Numbered from the stretch's first letter, positions 22,974 to 33,816 are shown. The stretch: DNA of 64,000 bases from Streptomyces roseoviridis (GCF_039535235.1 NZ_BAAAWU010000001.1:2108001-2172000), one strand, 5' to 3'. The notes: a model not told the origin generated them from the sequence alone. Numbers and translations are program-made.

Positions 22974-23900
22974 TCAGCCCTTGGTGAGGATGGAGCGGAC
23001 GAAGAAGAGGAGGTTCGCCGGCTTCTCCGCCAGGCGGCGCATGAAGTAGCCGTACCAGTCGGTGCCGTACGCGGTGTAGACCCGCATCCGGTGGCCTTCG
23101 GCGGCGAGACGGTTCTGCTCCTCGCTGCGGATGCCGTACAGCATCTGGAACTCGTACTCGTCGAGCTTGCGCCCGGCGCGGCGGGCGAGCTCCTGGCCGA
23201 TGGAGATCAGCCGCGGATCGTGGGAGCCGATCATCGGGTAGCCCTCGCCGTCCATGAGGATCTTCATGATCCGGACGTACGCCCTGTCGATCTCGGCCTT
23301 GTCCTGGATCGCGACGGACGCGGGCTCCTTGTAGGCGCCCTTCACGATCCGCACGCGCGAGCCGTCGGCGGCGAGGCGGCGGGCGTCCTCCTCGGTGCGG
23401 AAGAGGTACGCCTGGATGACGCAGCCGGTCTGCGGGAAGTCCTTCCGCAGCTCCTCGTGGATGGCGAACATCGAGTCGAGGGTGGTGTGGTCCTCGGCGT
23501 CCAGGGTGACGGTGGTGCCGATCGCGGCGGCGGCGGCGACGACCGGGCGGACGTTCGCGAGCGCGAGCTCGTGGCCGTTCTCCAGCGACTGGCCGAACAT
23601 CGACAGCTTGACCGACATCTCGGCGCGGGCGCCCAGGCCCAGCTCCTCGAGGCGGCCGATCAGCTCCAGATAGGCGTCGCGGGCGGCGTAGGACTGCTCG
23701 ACGGTGGTGATGTCCTCACCGACCACGTCGAGGGTGACCTCCAGGCCGCGGGCGGCCAGGTCCTGCACGATCGGGACGACGTCGTCCACCGTCTCGCCGG
23801 CGATGAAGCGTGCCACGACCTGCTTGGTCCCGGGCGCGGCCGACACGAAACGGCGCATCTTGTCGCTGCGCGACGCGGCGAGGATCACGGGACCCAGCAC
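22974..23900 (-). CDS. Proline dehydrogenase (monofunctional)
   Basis: Oxidises proline to pyrroline-5-carboxylate, passing electrons to FAD and then to the respiratory chain. The 308-residue barrel carries the family markers: [94 protein letters not shown] and [20 protein letters not shown]. The GTG at 23900 has GGAGG five bases upstream. An in-frame upstream ATG at 23972 lies in non-homologous sequence. First gene of the proline operon. Confidence 0.95.
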   Translation of the reverse strand: MLGPVILAASRSDKMRRFVSAAPGTKQVVARFIAGETVDDVVPIVQDLAARGLEVTLDVVGEDITTVEQSYAARDAYLELIGRLEELGLGARAEMSVKLSMFGQSLENGHELALANVRPVVAAAAAIGTTVTLDAEDHTTLDSMFAIHEELRKDFPQTGCVIQAYLFRTEEDARRLAADGSRVRIVKGAYKEPASVAIQDKAEIDRAYVRIMKILMDGEGYPMIGSHDPRLISIGQELARRAGRKLDEYEFQMLYGIRSEEQNRLAAEGHRMRVYTAYGTDWYGYFMRRLAEKPANLLFFVRSILTKG

Positions 23901-24048
23901 GGGGCACCTCCAGAGGGGCAAAGATAGAACGGGGCCGATACCCGGATCAAGGGAACGAAACGGGAACAGCACGGAGAACCACCGTGAAACCTATGGAGCG
24001 CTCCGATCGTCCGCCATCTACAGCTGTCACGCATCCGTGGCCCCGCTC

Positions 24049-24064
24049 TCAGACATCTGTCTGA
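24049..24064. promoter_or_regulatory. Palindrome TCAGACA-TC-TGTCTGA at the pucR-type promoter
   Basis: A perfect 16-base inverted repeat lies 33-48 bases before the regulator start and about 150 bases before the divergent proline dehydrogenase. It would cover the -35 region of the regulator gene. Likely target of the regulator itself. Confidence 0.5.
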
Positions 24065-24083
24065 AGAACGGCGCCGGCGGTGC

Positions 24084-24089
24084 GAGAAT
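24084..24089 (+). promoter_or_regulatory. -10-like GAGAAT seven bases before GTG
   Basis: GAGAAT, seven bases and then GTG at 24097: compatible with a leaderless regulator mRNA. If used, the ATG at 24088 could not be the start. Confidence 0.3.
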
Positions 24090-24096
24090 GGGCGCC

Positions 24097-25275
24097 GTGA
24101 AGGGCGATTACCAGGAGCTGGTGGACGAGATCTCGGCGCTGCTCGGCGCCCCCGCGACCCTGGAGAACCGGGATTTCGGGCTGATCGCCTTCGGCGCGCA
24201 CGACAGCGAGGACGACAGCGCCATGGACCCGGTGCGGACCCGGTCGATCCTGACCAGGAAGTCCACCCCGGCCGTCCGGGCCTGGTTCGAGGGCTTCGGC
24301 ATCACCCGGGCGACCGGCCCGGTCCGCATCCCCGCCGCCCCCGACGCGGGCGTCTTCCGGGACCGGATCTGTCTGCCGGTACGCCACCGGGGCGTGGTCC
24401 TCGGATACGTCTGGCTGCTCGACGCCGAACCGGGCCCCTCGCACGCGCAGCTGACCGCCGCGATGGAGGTCGCCACGCGGATCGGCGAACTGCTCGCCGA
24501 CGAGGAGCGCGCCGGTGCGGACCTCTCCCGGGAACTGCGGACGGCCCTGACGGCGGAGCACGGCCCGCAGTACGACGCGGCCGTCGCCGCGCTCCGCACC
24601 GCCCTCGGCCCCGACGCCGACGGTCTGCACGCCCTGGTCTGCCTCGCCCCCTGGCCCGGCGAGGACTCCCCCTCCCCCCGTACGGTCCCGGGCGCGGCGG
24701 CCCTGTGCACGCTGCCCTGGACTCCCCCGGCCGGCCCGGCCCGGGACGCCGCGGCGGGCAGGGGCGGCGCGGCCCGTGCGCTCGCCGTGCTCGTGCGGCT
24801 GCGGTCGGCCGACAACCCGGCGCCCGCCACCACCGCGGCCGGGCGGCTGCGCGGGACCGCGGGCCCGGCGGCCGTCGCCGGGATCGCCCCGGCCCGGCGC
24901 GGGCTCGCCGGGCTCGACGCGTCCTGGCGCGAGGCCGCGTCGGCCGCCCGCGCCGCGACCGCCCAGCCGCACCTGGGCCCGCTCGCCGAGTGGGCCGCCC
25001 TCGGCCCGTACCGGATGCTCACCGCCCTGCCCGCCTCCGAGCCCGACCCGGCGGTCCGCGCCCTGCTCGCCCCGGCCCACGCCGAACTGGCCCGGACCGC
25101 CGAGGTGTTCCTCGACCACGCGGGCCAGGCGGGCCGCACGGCGACCGCCCTCGGCATCCACCGCCAGACCCTCTACTACCGGCTGTCCCGCGTCGAACAG
25201 CTCACCGGCCTCGACCTGGACGCCGGCGAGGACCGGCTGCTGCTGCACATGGCCCTGAAGGCGGCGAAGCTCTGA
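24097..25275 (+). CDS. PucR/CdaR-type regulator, probable control of proline catabolism
   Basis: A regulator of about 392 residues. The C-terminal helix-turn-helix of the PucR/CdaR class is clear: [40 protein letters not shown] and [18 protein letters not shown]. The N-terminal part begins [20 protein letters not shown] and resembles the sensory domain of these regulators. The middle is Ala/Pro rich. It diverges from the proline operon, and homologues in that position control proline use. A 16-base palindrome sits at its promoter. The start is either ATG 24088 or GTG 24097; I favour the latter because of the GAGAAT -10 and family N-termini. Confidence 0.88.
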   Translation: MKGDYQELVDEISALLGAPATLENRDFGLIAFGAHDSEDDSAMDPVRTRSILTRKSTPAVRAWFEGFGITRATGPVRIPAAPDAGVFRDRICLPVRHRGVVLGYVWLLDAEPGPSHAQLTAAMEVATRIGELLADEERAGADLSRELRTALTAEHGPQYDAAVAALRTALGPDADGLHALVCLAPWPGEDSPSPRTVPGAAALCTLPWTPPAGPARDAAAGRGGAARALAVLVRLRSADNPAPATTAAGRLRGTAGPAAVAGIAPARRGLAGLDASWREAASAARAATAQPHLGPLAEWAALGPYRMLTALPASEPDPAVRALLAPAHAELARTAEVFLDHAGQAGRTATALGIHRQTLYYRLSRVEQLTGLDLDAGEDRLLLHMALKAAKL

Positions 25276-25298
25276 GCGGCCGTCAGAGCGCCGGTTTG

Positions 25299-25304
25299 TA
25301 GGAT
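25299..25304 (+). promoter_or_regulatory. -10 TAGGAT for leaderless transcript
   Basis: TAGGAT, six bases (CGCCCC), then ATG at 25311. No ribosome site is present. No clear -35. Confidence 0.45.
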
Positions 25305-25310
25305 CGCCCC

Positions 25311-26465
25311 ATGACAACGGGGAGTTGGGCGCCGCCGACGCACGTCGAGCGGGCCCTGTACGAAGCGGAGGAGCGCGGGGACCGGGCGGCCGTGCTGGAC
25401 GCGCTGGGCCGGACCCGCCTCTACGTGCTCGTCGCACGACTGCACGCCGACGCACCCGGCCACACCGCTCCCCTCCCCTCCCAGCGCGACGAGGGCTCCC
25501 GGCGCACGGTCGTCCCGGTGCGGACGGAGGGCATGCTGCCGCCCTGGCACCCGGACTGGGTGTTCCGGCAGACCACCCTCGAAGGGCTCGCCGCCGCCTG
25601 GCCGCACGACCGGTGGCTGCTCGCGGTCAACCCGGGCACCCCGTACGCGCTCACCCTGCCCGCCCGCTCCGCCGACCGGCGCGCCTGGCAGGAGGCCGGC
25701 GTCCGGGCCGGCGGCGAGGGCCGGCTGCGGATGCGCCTGCTCACCCACGCCGGCGGGCACCTGCACGGCCCGGTCGCACAGGCCCTCGCGCTCGGCGCGC
25801 ACCTCGCCGTCCTCAACGGGCTCGCGTGGAACCAACTGGGCGCCCAGTACGAGGACTACCCGACCGACGTGGCCCGGCTGCGCCGGCCCTGGCACGTCCA
25901 CCACCGGGCGGGCTTCCGCGACAAGCTGGACACGCTGCTCGCCGCCCGCCTCGTCGGCCGGGTCCCCGAGACCGTGCTCGCGGTCCGGCGCCGTCTCGCC
26001 CGGCGGGCGGCGGCGGCGGTGACGGAGCGGGAGTGGGCGGCCGAGGTCAGCGCCGTCCTGGAGCGGGACGACCCCTACGGCCGCGGCCGGGACGAGGCCC
26101 TGGAGTTCCTGCGCCGGATCACGCACTACGAGGGCCGCTTCCGCGCCGACGGCCTGCTCGCACCGGACGGCCGGGTCGACACCCTCGCCGCCTTCGACCA
26201 CGGCCGCGCCGTGAACGTCGTACGGCTCGCGCTCGGCGCCCGCTACTGCGACCCGCGGGAGGCGGAGCAGTCCGTGCTCCGTGTCCTCGAACCGGCCCGG
26301 CGGGCCTACGACTCCTGGCCCGCGTTCTCCCTGGGCTATCTCCTCGCCCGGCTGATCCACGTCGACGAGGGCGACCCCGAACCGGTGTACCAGGAGTCCC
26401 TGGCGATCCACCGCACCCTCCTCCAGGACCCGTCCAGCCCCTACCGGAACCTCCCGTGGTCATGA
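25311..26465 (+). CDS. SseB-DUF1266 domain protein, first paralogue
   Basis: A 384-residue soluble protein. Residues 10-130 resemble the SseB N-terminal domain (HVERALYEAEERGDRAAVLD, TEGMLPPWHPDWVFRQTTLE, WLLAVNPGTPYALTLPA). The C-terminal 150 residues resemble DUF1266 (EALEFLRRITHYEGRFRADG, AAFDHGRAVNVVRLALGARY, RRAYDSWPAFSLGYLLARLI). The function is unknown. In other bacteria DUF1266 proteins often sit near secretion or polymorphic-toxin loci, which is not the case here. It overlaps the next gene by four bases (ATGA); the two are diverged copies of one ancestor. It lacks a signal peptide or membrane segment. Confidence 0.82.
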   Translation: MTTGSWAPPTHVERALYEAEERGDRAAVLDALGRTRLYVLVARLHADAPGHTAPLPSQRDEGSRRTVVPVRTEGMLPPWHPDWVFRQTTLEGLAAAWPHDRWLLAVNPGTPYALTLPARSADRRAWQEAGVRAGGEGRLRMRLLTHAGGHLHGPVAQALALGAHLAVLNGLAWNQLGAQYEDYPTDVARLRRPWHVHHRAGFRDKLDTLLAARLVGRVPETVLAVRRRLARRAAAAVTEREWAAEVSAVLERDDPYGRGRDEALEFLRRITHYEGRFRADGLLAPDGRVDTLAAFDHGRAVNVVRLALGARYCDPREAEQSVLRVLEPARRAYDSWPAFSLGYLLARLIHVDEGDPEPVYQESLAIHRTLLQDPSSPYRNLPWS

Positions 26466-27625
26466 CTCCCCCTCCTCCGCACCCCGCCGCGTGGGTCCCG
26501 CCGTCCGAGACCGAACAGCTGCTGCACGAGGCGGCGCTGCGCGGCGACGTCGACGCCCAGCTCCGCGCCCTCGCCGGGGCCCAGCTCTTCGTCGGCGCGC
26601 CCAGGGCCGAGGTCGACGCCGAGCCCGACACGGTCTACTGGCGCCCGCAGCAGGTGGCGAACGGCCTCGTCGTCCGGCCGCTGCTGACCCGGGGGATGCT
26701 GCCGCCGTGGCATCCGGACTGGGTGTTCCACGCCGTCACCCTCCGGTGGGCGGCCGAGTTCCCGTGGCGCGACCCGCGGGTGCTGCTCGCCGTCAACGGC
26801 GGTACGCCCGGCGAACTGCTGCTGCCGGCGACACCGGAGCACCGCGCGTGGTGGCTGCGCGTGTACGCCGAGAAGGAGCAGGGCCCGGACAATCGTTTCC
26901 AGGCCCTGCGGCACGGGCCGCTGCACGGCCCGCTCGCCTTCGGCCTCGCCTGCGGCGCCCATCTGGCGTTCGTGAACGGCGTCCCGTGGAACGAGGTCGG
27001 CACGGCCTATCTCGGCTACACCGACGAGCTGGAGACGCTGCGGGACTCCTGGGGCGTCACCGACCCGGCGGGCTGGCGCGGGGAGCTGGACGCGCTGCTC
27101 GACGGACGCAACAGCCCGCCCGAGCCGGACTTCGTGCTCCGCGTCCGCGAGGAGCTGCGGGCCCGGCGCGGTGCGCCGCCGTCACCGGACGAGTGGCGCG
27201 AGACGGCCGCCGGGCACGCCCAGGACCTCGGCGCCCCGCCGGCGGCGGTGCGGCACATCGAGGAGCTGGTGCGCCGGGTGCTGCGCTACGAGGCCCGGTT
27301 CCGGGCCGACGAGCTGCTGCCGCCGGACGGACGGGTGCGCCGGACGGTCGCGTACGACTACGGCCGGGCGGTGAACCTGGCCCGCTGGGGCCTGTCGGCC
27401 CGCTTCTGCGCACCCGCGGAGGCCGAGCAGGCCGTGGTGCACGCGGGGGCGCTGGCCAGGGCGGCGTACGGCTCCTGGGAGGAGTACTCGGCGGGGTACG
27501 CGCTGGGGCGGGTGCTGCGTTTCGACGGCGAGGAGTACGGCCGCTTCCACGAGCAGAACGTGGCCGCCCACCGCGTCCTGACGGAGCACGCGGGCAGCCC
27601 GTGGCGGAACATCCCCTGGCGCTGA
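26462..27625 (+). CDS. SseB-DUF1266 domain protein, second paralogue
   Basis: A 387-residue paralogue of the preceding gene, starting in its stop codon (ATGA). Shared landmarks keep the same order: ETEQLLHEAALRGDVDAQLR, TRGMLPPWHPDWVFHAVTLR, the LHGPLAFGLACGAHLAFVNG core, RVLRYEARFRADELLPPDGR, VAYDYGRAVNLARWGLSARF and YGSWEEYSAGYALGRVLRF. Conservation of GMLPPWHPDWVF and of the N-P-W near the end marks the likely functional surface. Coupled translation suggests a heterodimer. Function unknown. It converges on a TetR gene with only one base between the stops. Confidence 0.82.
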   Translation: MTPPPPHPAAWVPPSETEQLLHEAALRGDVDAQLRALAGAQLFVGAPRAEVDAEPDTVYWRPQQVANGLVVRPLLTRGMLPPWHPDWVFHAVTLRWAAEFPWRDPRVLLAVNGGTPGELLLPATPEHRAWWLRVYAEKEQGPDNRFQALRHGPLHGPLAFGLACGAHLAFVNGVPWNEVGTAYLGYTDELETLRDSWGVTDPAGWRGELDALLDGRNSPPEPDFVLRVREELRARRGAPPSPDEWRETAAGHAQDLGAPPAAVRHIEELVRRVLRYEARFRADELLPPDGRVRRTVAYDYGRAVNLARWGLSARFCAPAEAEQAVVHAGALARAAYGSWEEYSAGYALGRVLRFDGEEYGRFHEQNVAAHRVLTEHAGSPWRNIPWR

Positions 27626-27626
27626 G

Positions 27627-28205
27627 TCAGTCCCGCTCCCCCGTCAGCACCTTGAGGCCCTCGGTGAGGTCGTCCGCGCTGGGCGCCGTCTCCGGGTCCA
27701 CCAGCCACTGGATCATCACACCGATGGCGAGGGCCTGGCAGAGCAGCCCGGCCGTCCGGGCCTTCTCGGGGTCCTGCTCCGGGTCGATGCCGAGGAAGCT
27801 CCTGGCCATGCCGAGGCGGCCCTCGCGCTGGGGTTCCTTGATGGCCTCGCGCAGCTTCTCGTCGTCGTCGATGCGGGTGACGACCTCGGTCTGCAGCTTC
27901 CAGACCGGGCGGCTCGGCCCGGCCGCGGCGATGACCTGCTCCCAGACGGTGCGGAAGCGCTCGTAGGGGTCGGCCGGCAGGGGCGCGGTGCCGTCCGTGC
28001 CCGCCGCCCCCGCCTGGTCGCCCCACTCCTCGGTCAGCGCGAGGAAGGCCTGCTGGAGCAGGGCGTCCTTAGAGCCGTAGTGGTAGCCGATGGAGGCGAG
28101 GTTGGTACCGGAGGCGGCCACGACGTCGCGGGCGGTCGTGCGGGCGTACCCCTTCTCCAGGAGGCAGCGCTTGGCGCCTTCCAGGAGGTCTTCCTTGTGT
28201 CCCAT
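27627..28205 (-). CDS. TetR family regulator with self-operator
   Basis: A 192-residue regulator. The helix-turn-helix is GHKEDLLEGAKRCLLEKGYA, RTTARDVVAASGTNLASIGY, HYGSKDALLQQAFLALTEEW. The C-terminal domain is of the TetR_C type with KLQTEVVTRIDDDEKLREAI and ALAIGVMIQWLVDPE. The start was set at 28205 because TACAGT lies seven bases before it, with TTACAC 18 bases further, giving a leaderless promoter; the upstream ATG at 28214 would lie inside that promoter. Two adjacent palindromic sites cover the -35. No partner gene is obvious: the neighbours are serA and the SseB pair. Confidence 0.9.
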   Translation of the reverse strand: MGHKEDLLEGAKRCLLEKGYARTTARDVVAASGTNLASIGYHYGSKDALLQQAFLALTEEWGDQAGAAGTDGTAPLPADPYERFRTVWEQVIAAAGPSRPVWKLQTEVVTRIDDDEKLREAIKEPQREGRLGMARSFLGIDPEQDPEKARTAGLLCQALAIGVMIQWLVDPETAPSADDLTEGLKVLTGERD

Positions 28206-28212
28206 GGACAGC

Positions 28213-28254
28213 ACTGTACCCGGCCGCTAGACGCTCGTGTAAGACGATCGTCTA
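28213..28254 (-). promoter_or_regulatory. TetR promoter with two adjoining operators
   Basis: On the minus strand -35 TTACAC (28242-28237) and -10 TACAGT (28218-28213) are 18 bases apart. The operators TAGACGCTCGTGTA (28228-28241) and AAGACGATCGTCTA (28241-28254) are both near-palindromes of AGACG half-sites. The second contains a perfect 12-base palindrome, AGACGATCGTCT. Binding would block the -35. Confidence 0.55.
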
Positions 28255-28287
28255 GCGGGCCGGGTACGGAACGGCGCCGGTGCGGCG

Positions 28288-29877
28288 TCAGATCAGGTTG
28301 ACCGAGCGGGCCGAGGTCGCGCCGATCTCCTCCGCGATCTCCGACAGCACGTTGGCCGGGACGGTGTCGTCGACGGTGAGCACGACGAGCGCCTCGCCGC
28401 CCTCCTCCGTACGGGAGACCTGCATGCCCGCGATGTTCAGACCGGCCTCGCCGAGGATCCGGCCGACCGTGCCGACGACGCCCGGACGGTCCTCGTAGCG
28501 CAGCACCACCATGTGGTCGGCGAGCGCCAGGTCCACGTCGTAGTCGCCGACCGCGACGATCTTCTGCAGGTGCTTCGGGCCCGCCAGCGTGCCGGAGACC
28601 GAGACCTCCTGGCCGCTGCCGAGCGTGCCGCGCACGGTCACCATGTTGCGGTGGTCGGGCGACTCGGAGCTCGTGGTCAGCCGGACCTCGACACCGCGCT
28701 CCTGCGCGAACAGCGGCGCGTTCACGTACGACACGGTCTCGTCGACCACGTCCTCGAACACGCCCTTGAGCGCGGAGAGTTCGAGCACCTTCACGTCGTG
28801 CTGGGTGATCTCGCCGTACACCTCGACGTCGAGCCGCGCCGCGACCTCGCCCGCGAGGGCGGTGAAGATCCGGCCGAGCTTCTCGGCCAGCGGCAGACCC
28901 GGCTTCACGTCCTCGGCGATGACGCCGCCCTGGACGTTGACCGCGTCCGGGACCAGCTCGCCGGCGAGCGCCAGGCGCACCGAGCGGGCGACCGCGATGC
29001 CGGCCTTCTCCTGGGCCTCGTCCGTGGAGGCGCCGAGGTGCGGCGTGCAGACGACCTGGTCGAGCTCGAAGAGCGGGGAGTCCGTGCAGGGCTCCTTCGC
29101 GTACACGTCGAGGCCGGCGCCGGCGACCCGGCCCTCCTTGATCGCCGAGTACAGCGCGGCCTCGTCCACGATCCCGCCGCGCGCGGCGTTGACGATCCGG
29201 ACGGACGGCTTGACCTTGCGCAGCGCCTCGTCGCCGATGAGACCGAGGGTCTCCGGGGTCTTGGGCAGGTGGACGGTGATGAAGTCGGCGACCTCCAGGA
29301 GCTCGTCCAGGGCCAGCAGCTTCACCCCCATCTGGGCGGCGCGGGCCGGCTGCACATAGGGGTCATACGCGACGATCTTCATGCCGAAGGCGGACATCCG
29401 CTGGGCGACCAGGACACCGATGCGGCCGAGGCCGACGACGCCGAGGGTCTTCTCGCTGAGCTCGACGCCCGTGTACTTCGAGCGCTTCCACTCGCCGTTC
29501 TTCAGCGCGGTGTTGGCCTGCGGGATGTTGCGCGCGGTGGCGACGAGCAGACCGCACGCGAGCTCGGCGGCGGTGACGATGTTGGAGGTCGGGGCGTTCA
29601 CGACCATCACGCCGGCCTTGGTGGCGGCGGAGACGTCCACGTTGTCGAGTCCCACACCGGCGCGGGCGACGACCCGCAGCTTCTTGGCGGCGGCGATGGC
29701 CTCCGCGTCGACCTTCGTGGCGGAACGGATCAGGATGGCGTCGACATCGGCGATCGCGGGGAGCAGCTCGGCGCGGTCGGCACCGTTGCAGTGCCGGATC
29801 TCGAAGTCCGGCCCCAGGGCGTCGACGGTGGCGGGCGACAGCTCTTCAGCGATGAGTACGACGGGTTTCGAGCTCAC
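28288..29877 (-). CDS. serA: D-3-phosphoglycerate dehydrogenase
   Basis: First step of serine synthesis, oxidising 3-phosphoglycerate with NAD. The 529-residue protein is the long, actinobacterial type: SSKPVVLIAEELSPATVDAL, the nucleotide loop KTLGVVGLGRIGVLVAQRM, catalytic Arg in VRIVNAARGGIVDEAAL, Glu in AGLDVYAKEPCTDSPLF and His in VVCTPHLGASTDEAQEK. An intervening domain (about 320-450) and a C-terminal ACT domain (LRYEDRPGVVGTVGRILGEA) follow. The ACT and intervening domains carry serine feedback inhibition in relatives. The GTG at 29877 has TGAGGA nearby. It lies downstream of ilvC but after a strong terminator, so it probably has its own promoter in 29878-30071, where I identified no good -10. 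Confidence 0.96.
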   Translation of the reverse strand: MSSKPVVLIAEELSPATVDALGPDFEIRHCNGADRAELLPAIADVDAILIRSATKVDAEAIAAAKKLRVVARAGVGLDNVDVSAATKAGVMVVNAPTSNIVTAAELACGLLVATARNIPQANTALKNGEWKRSKYTGVELSEKTLGVVGLGRIGVLVAQRMSAFGMKIVAYDPYVQPARAAQMGVKLLALDELLEVADFITVHLPKTPETLGLIGDEALRKVKPSVRIVNAARGGIVDEAALYSAIKEGRVAGAGLDVYAKEPCTDSPLFELDQVVCTPHLGASTDEAQEKAGIAVARSVRLALAGELVPDAVNVQGGVIAEDVKPGLPLAEKLGRIFTALAGEVAARLDVEVYGEITQHDVKVLELSALKGVFEDVVDETVSYVNAPLFAQERGVEVRLTTSSESPDHRNMVTVRGTLGSGQEVSVSGTLAGPKHLQKIVAVGDYDVDLALADHMVVLRYEDRPGVVGTVGRILGEAGLNIAGMQVSRTEEGGEALVVLTVDDTVPANVLSEIAEEIGATSARSVNLI

Positions 29878-30071
29878 GTGGGTCCTCACAATGGCAGTGC
29901 GGACGGCCGTCCCGACGGCCGCAGGCGGTGGAGGGGGCTTGCCGCGTGAAAGCGCACGACGCTGTGGGCCAGACGCGATGTTGTTGAGCAGTGTAGTGCT
30001 GCGTCGGCGCACTTCCTGCGCCTCCTTGGAAGGATCACCCGTCCGTGGTTGGACGGGGTGTCCAAGGATGT

Positions 30072-30106
30072 GGCACAGGGCCGGACAGCGTGTCCGGCCC
30101 TGTGCC
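30072..30106 (-). terminator. Perfect 16-bp hairpin terminator after ilvC
   Basis: GGCACAGGGCCGGACA-GCG-TGTCCGGCCCTGTGCC starts eight bases after the ilvC stop. All 16 pairs are perfect with a 3-base loop. It separates ilvBNC from serA. Confidence 0.9.
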
Positions 30107-30113
30107 GAGAGGC

Positions 30114-31241
<1,128 letters not shown>

Positions 31242-31769
31242 TCAGGCGCTGCGGTCGAGGGCACGCAGGGACCGGTCCGTGATGGACCGGGCACCACGCC
31301 CTATGGCGATGGTGCCGGACTGGACGAGCTCCTTGATGCCGAACTGCTCCAGCATCTTGAGCATCGCCTCCAGCTTGTCACTCGAACCGGTGGCCTCGAT
31401 GGTGACCGCCTCCGGCGAGACGTCCACGGTCTTGGCGCGGAACAGCTGGACGATCTCGACGATCTGGGAGCGGGTCTCGTTGTCGGCGCGGACCTTCACC
31501 AGGACGAGCTCGCGCTGGATCGCAGCGCTGGGCTCGAGTTCGACGATCTTCAGGACGTTGACCAGCTTGTTGAGCTGCTTGGTCACCTGCTCCAGGGGCA
31601 GGTCCTCGACACTGACCACGATGGTGATGCGGGAGATGTCGGGGTGCTCGGTGACGCCGACGGCGAGTGAGTCGATGTTGAAGCCGCGGCGGGAGAACAG
31701 GGCGGCGATCCGGGCGAGGATGCCGGGCGTGTTCTCGACCAGGACGGAGAGCGTGTGCTTGGTGGACAT
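31242..31769 (-). CDS. ilvN: Acetolactate synthase small (regulatory) subunit
   Basis: Activates the catalytic subunit and confers feedback inhibition by valine. The 175-residue protein has an N-terminal ACT domain (TLSVLVENTPGILARIAALF, SRRGFNIDSLAVGVTEHPDI) and the C-terminal ALS_ss domain (RELVLVKVRADNETRSQIVE, VTIEATGSSDKLEAMLKMLE). It begins 29 bases after the ilvB stop. Confidence 0.96.
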   Translation of the reverse strand: MSTKHTLSVLVENTPGILARIAALFSRRGFNIDSLAVGVTEHPDISRITIVVSVEDLPLEQVTKQLNKLVNVLKIVELEPSAAIQRELVLVKVRADNETRSQIVEIVQLFRAKTVDVSPEAVTIEATGSSDKLEAMLKMLEQFGIKELVQSGTIAIGRGARSITDRSLRALDRSA

Positions 31770-31798
31770 GATGTGGGTCTCTTCCTTCGCTCTGCGCT

Positions 31799-33646
31799 TC
31801 AGTCGTCTTCGCCGTCGCCGAAGTCGGGGCGGACGCCCCGGGCGGCCATGACCTCGTCGTTGGAGGTGCCGGCGGCGACCATCGGCCAGACCTGGGCGTC
31901 CTCGTGGACGATGAAGTCGATCACGACCGGGCGGTCGTTGATCGCGTTGGCCTCGGCGATGACCTTGTCCAGGTCCGCCGGGTCCTCGCAGCGCAGCGCC
32001 ACACACCCCATGGCCTCGGACAGCTTCACGAAGTCCGGGATCCGGGTGCCCCGCGCCTGCGGATTGACGTCGTCCGGACCCGAGTGCAGCACCGTGTTGG
32101 AGTAGCGCTGGTTGTAGAACAGGGTCTGCCACTGGCGGACCATCCCCAGCGCGCCGTTGTTGATGATCGCGACCTTGATCGGGATGTTGTTCAGCGCACA
32201 GGTGACCAGCTCCTGGTTGGTCATCTGGAAACAGCCGTCACCGTCGATCGCCCACACCGTGCGCTCCGGCATGCCCGCCTTCGCGCCCATGGCGGCCGGG
32301 ACCGCGTAGCCCATCGTTCCGGCGCCGCCGGAGTTCAGCCAGGTCGCGGGCTGCTCGTAGTCGATGAAGTGCGCCGCCCACATCTGGTGCTGACCGACAC
32401 CGGCCGCGAAGATCGTGCCCTCCGGCGCGAGCTGGCCGATGCGCTGGATGACCTGCTGCGGCGACAGACTGCCGTCCTCCGGCAGGTCGTAGCCGAGCGG
32501 GTAGGTCTCGCGCCAGCGGTTGAGGTCGCTCCACCAGGCGGTGTAGTCGCCCGTGTTGCCCTCGGTGTGCTCGGCCTGCACCGCCTGCACCAGATCGGCG
32601 ATCACCTCACGCGCGTCACCCACGATCGGAACGTCGGCGGCACGGTTCTTGCCGATCTCCGCCGGGTCGATGTCGGCGTGGACGATCTTGGCGTACGGGG
32701 CGAAGCTGTCCAGCTTGCCGGTGACGCGGTCGTCGAAGCGGGCTCCGAGGGCGACGATCAGGTCAGCCTTCTGCAGCGCGGTGACGGCGGTGACCGCACC
32801 GTGCATGCCCGGCATCCCCACGTGCAGCGGGTGGCTGTCGGGGAACGCGCCCAGGGCCATCAGAGTGGTGGTGACCGGAGCACCAGTCAGCTCCGCCAGG
32901 ACCTTCAGCTCCGCCGTGGCGCCGGCCTTGAGGACGCCGCCGCCGACGTACAGGACGGGCCGCTTGGCGGCGGTGATCAGCTTGGCCGCCTCGCGGATCT
33001 GCTTGGCGTGCGGCTTGGTGACCGGGCGGTAGCCGGGCAGGTCGGTCTGCGGCGGCCAGCTGAAGGTGGTCTTCGCCTGGAGGGCGTCCTTGGCGATGTC
33101 CACCAGGACCGGGCCGGGGCGGCCGGTGGAGGCGATGTGGAAGGCCTCGGCGATCGTCCGCGGGATGTCCTCGGCCTTGGTGACCAGGAAGTTGTGCTTG
33201 GTGATCGGCATGGTGATGCCGCAGATGTCCGCCTCCTGGAAGGCGTCCGTGCCGATCGCCTTGGAGGCGACCTGGCCGGTGATCGCGACCAGCGGGACGG
33301 AGTCCATGTGCGCGTCGGCGATCGGCGTGACCAGGTTGGTGGCGCCGGGGCCCGAGGTGGCCATGCAGACGCCGACCTTGCCGGTGGCCTGCGCGTAGCC
33401 GGTGGCGGCATGGCCCGCGCCCTGCTCGTGGCGGACCAGGATGTGCCGCACTCGCTTCGAGTCCATCATCGGGTCGTAGGCGGGGAGGATCGCGCCGCCC
33501 GGAATGCCGAAGACGGTGTCCGCCCCCACTTCCTCGAGAGAACGGATGAGGGACTGCGCACCCGTCACGTGCTCGACGGTGGTGGCGGGCTGTGCGCCGC
33601 TACGGGTCCGCGGCTGCGGATGGTGCCCGGTGGCCTGCTCGGTCAT
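31799..33646 (-). CDS. ilvB: Acetolactate synthase large (catalytic) subunit
   Basis: Thiamin-diphosphate enzyme joining pyruvate with pyruvate or 2-oxobutyrate. The 615-residue protein has [16 protein letters not shown] with its catalytic Glu in [16 protein letters not shown], the FAD-binding middle domain, and the ThDP motif from [17 protein letters not shown] to [16 protein letters not shown]. The start at 33646 has AAGAG six bases upstream; an ATG at 33652 is an alternative. The first 30 residues are a non-homologous polar extension. A leader peptide and terminator precede it, so the ilvBN(C) operon is probably attenuated by branched-chain aminoacyl-tRNA supply. Confidence 0.97.
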   Translation of the reverse strand: MTEQATGHHPQPRTRSGAQPATTVEHVTGAQSLIRSLEEVGADTVFGIPGGAILPAYDPMMDSKRVRHILVRHEQGAGHAATGYAQATGKVGVCMATSGPGATNLVTPIADAHMDSVPLVAITGQVASKAIGTDAFQEADICGITMPITKHNFLVTKAEDIPRTIAEAFHIASTGRPGPVLVDIAKDALQAKTTFSWPPQTDLPGYRPVTKPHAKQIREAAKLITAAKRPVLYVGGGVLKAGATAELKVLAELTGAPVTTTLMALGAFPDSHPLHVGMPGMHGAVTAVTALQKADLIVALGARFDDRVTGKLDSFAPYAKIVHADIDPAEIGKNRAADVPIVGDAREVIADLVQAVQAEHTEGNTGDYTAWWSDLNRWRETYPLGYDLPEDGSLSPQQVIQRIGQLAPEGTIFAAGVGQHQMWAAHFIDYEQPATWLNSGGAGTMGYAVPAAMGAKAGMPERTVWAIDGDGCFQMTNQELVTCALNNIPIKVAIINNGALGMVRQWQTLFYNQRYSNTVLHSGPDDVNPQARGTRIPDFVKLSEAMGCVALRCEDPADLDKVIAEANAINDRPVVIDFIVHEDAQVWPMVAAGTSNDEVMAARGVRPDFGDGEDD

Positions 33647-33739
33647 CAGCATTCTCTTCTCGAAGCAGAGGGTTCTTTGCGAGGGTTGTGCGAGGCGTTT
33701 CGCGAGGTTTGTGGCGACTTCGCGGGGAGTCGGTGCAAC

Positions 33740-33773
33740 AAAAAACCCCTCGTGCCGGGAGGCAAGCGAGGGG
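33740..33773 (-). terminator. Attenuator terminator in the ilvB leader
   Basis: On the minus strand CCCCTCG ... CGAGGGG, with an inner TGCC/GGCA pairing, is followed by six T residues. It lies about 45 bases after the leader-peptide stop and about 95 before ilvB. It closely resembles the attenuator ahead of cimA. Confidence 0.8.
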
Positions 33774-33816
33774 AGCGCGTCGGGTGCGTTGTCAGGCGGG
33801 CCTTCGTGGGCCAGCC

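Noticed and set aside
21276..23927. An 883-codon open frame on the plus strand across the proline operon
   Set aside because: Composition typical of an antisense shadow; the opposite strand encodes two textbook enzymes.
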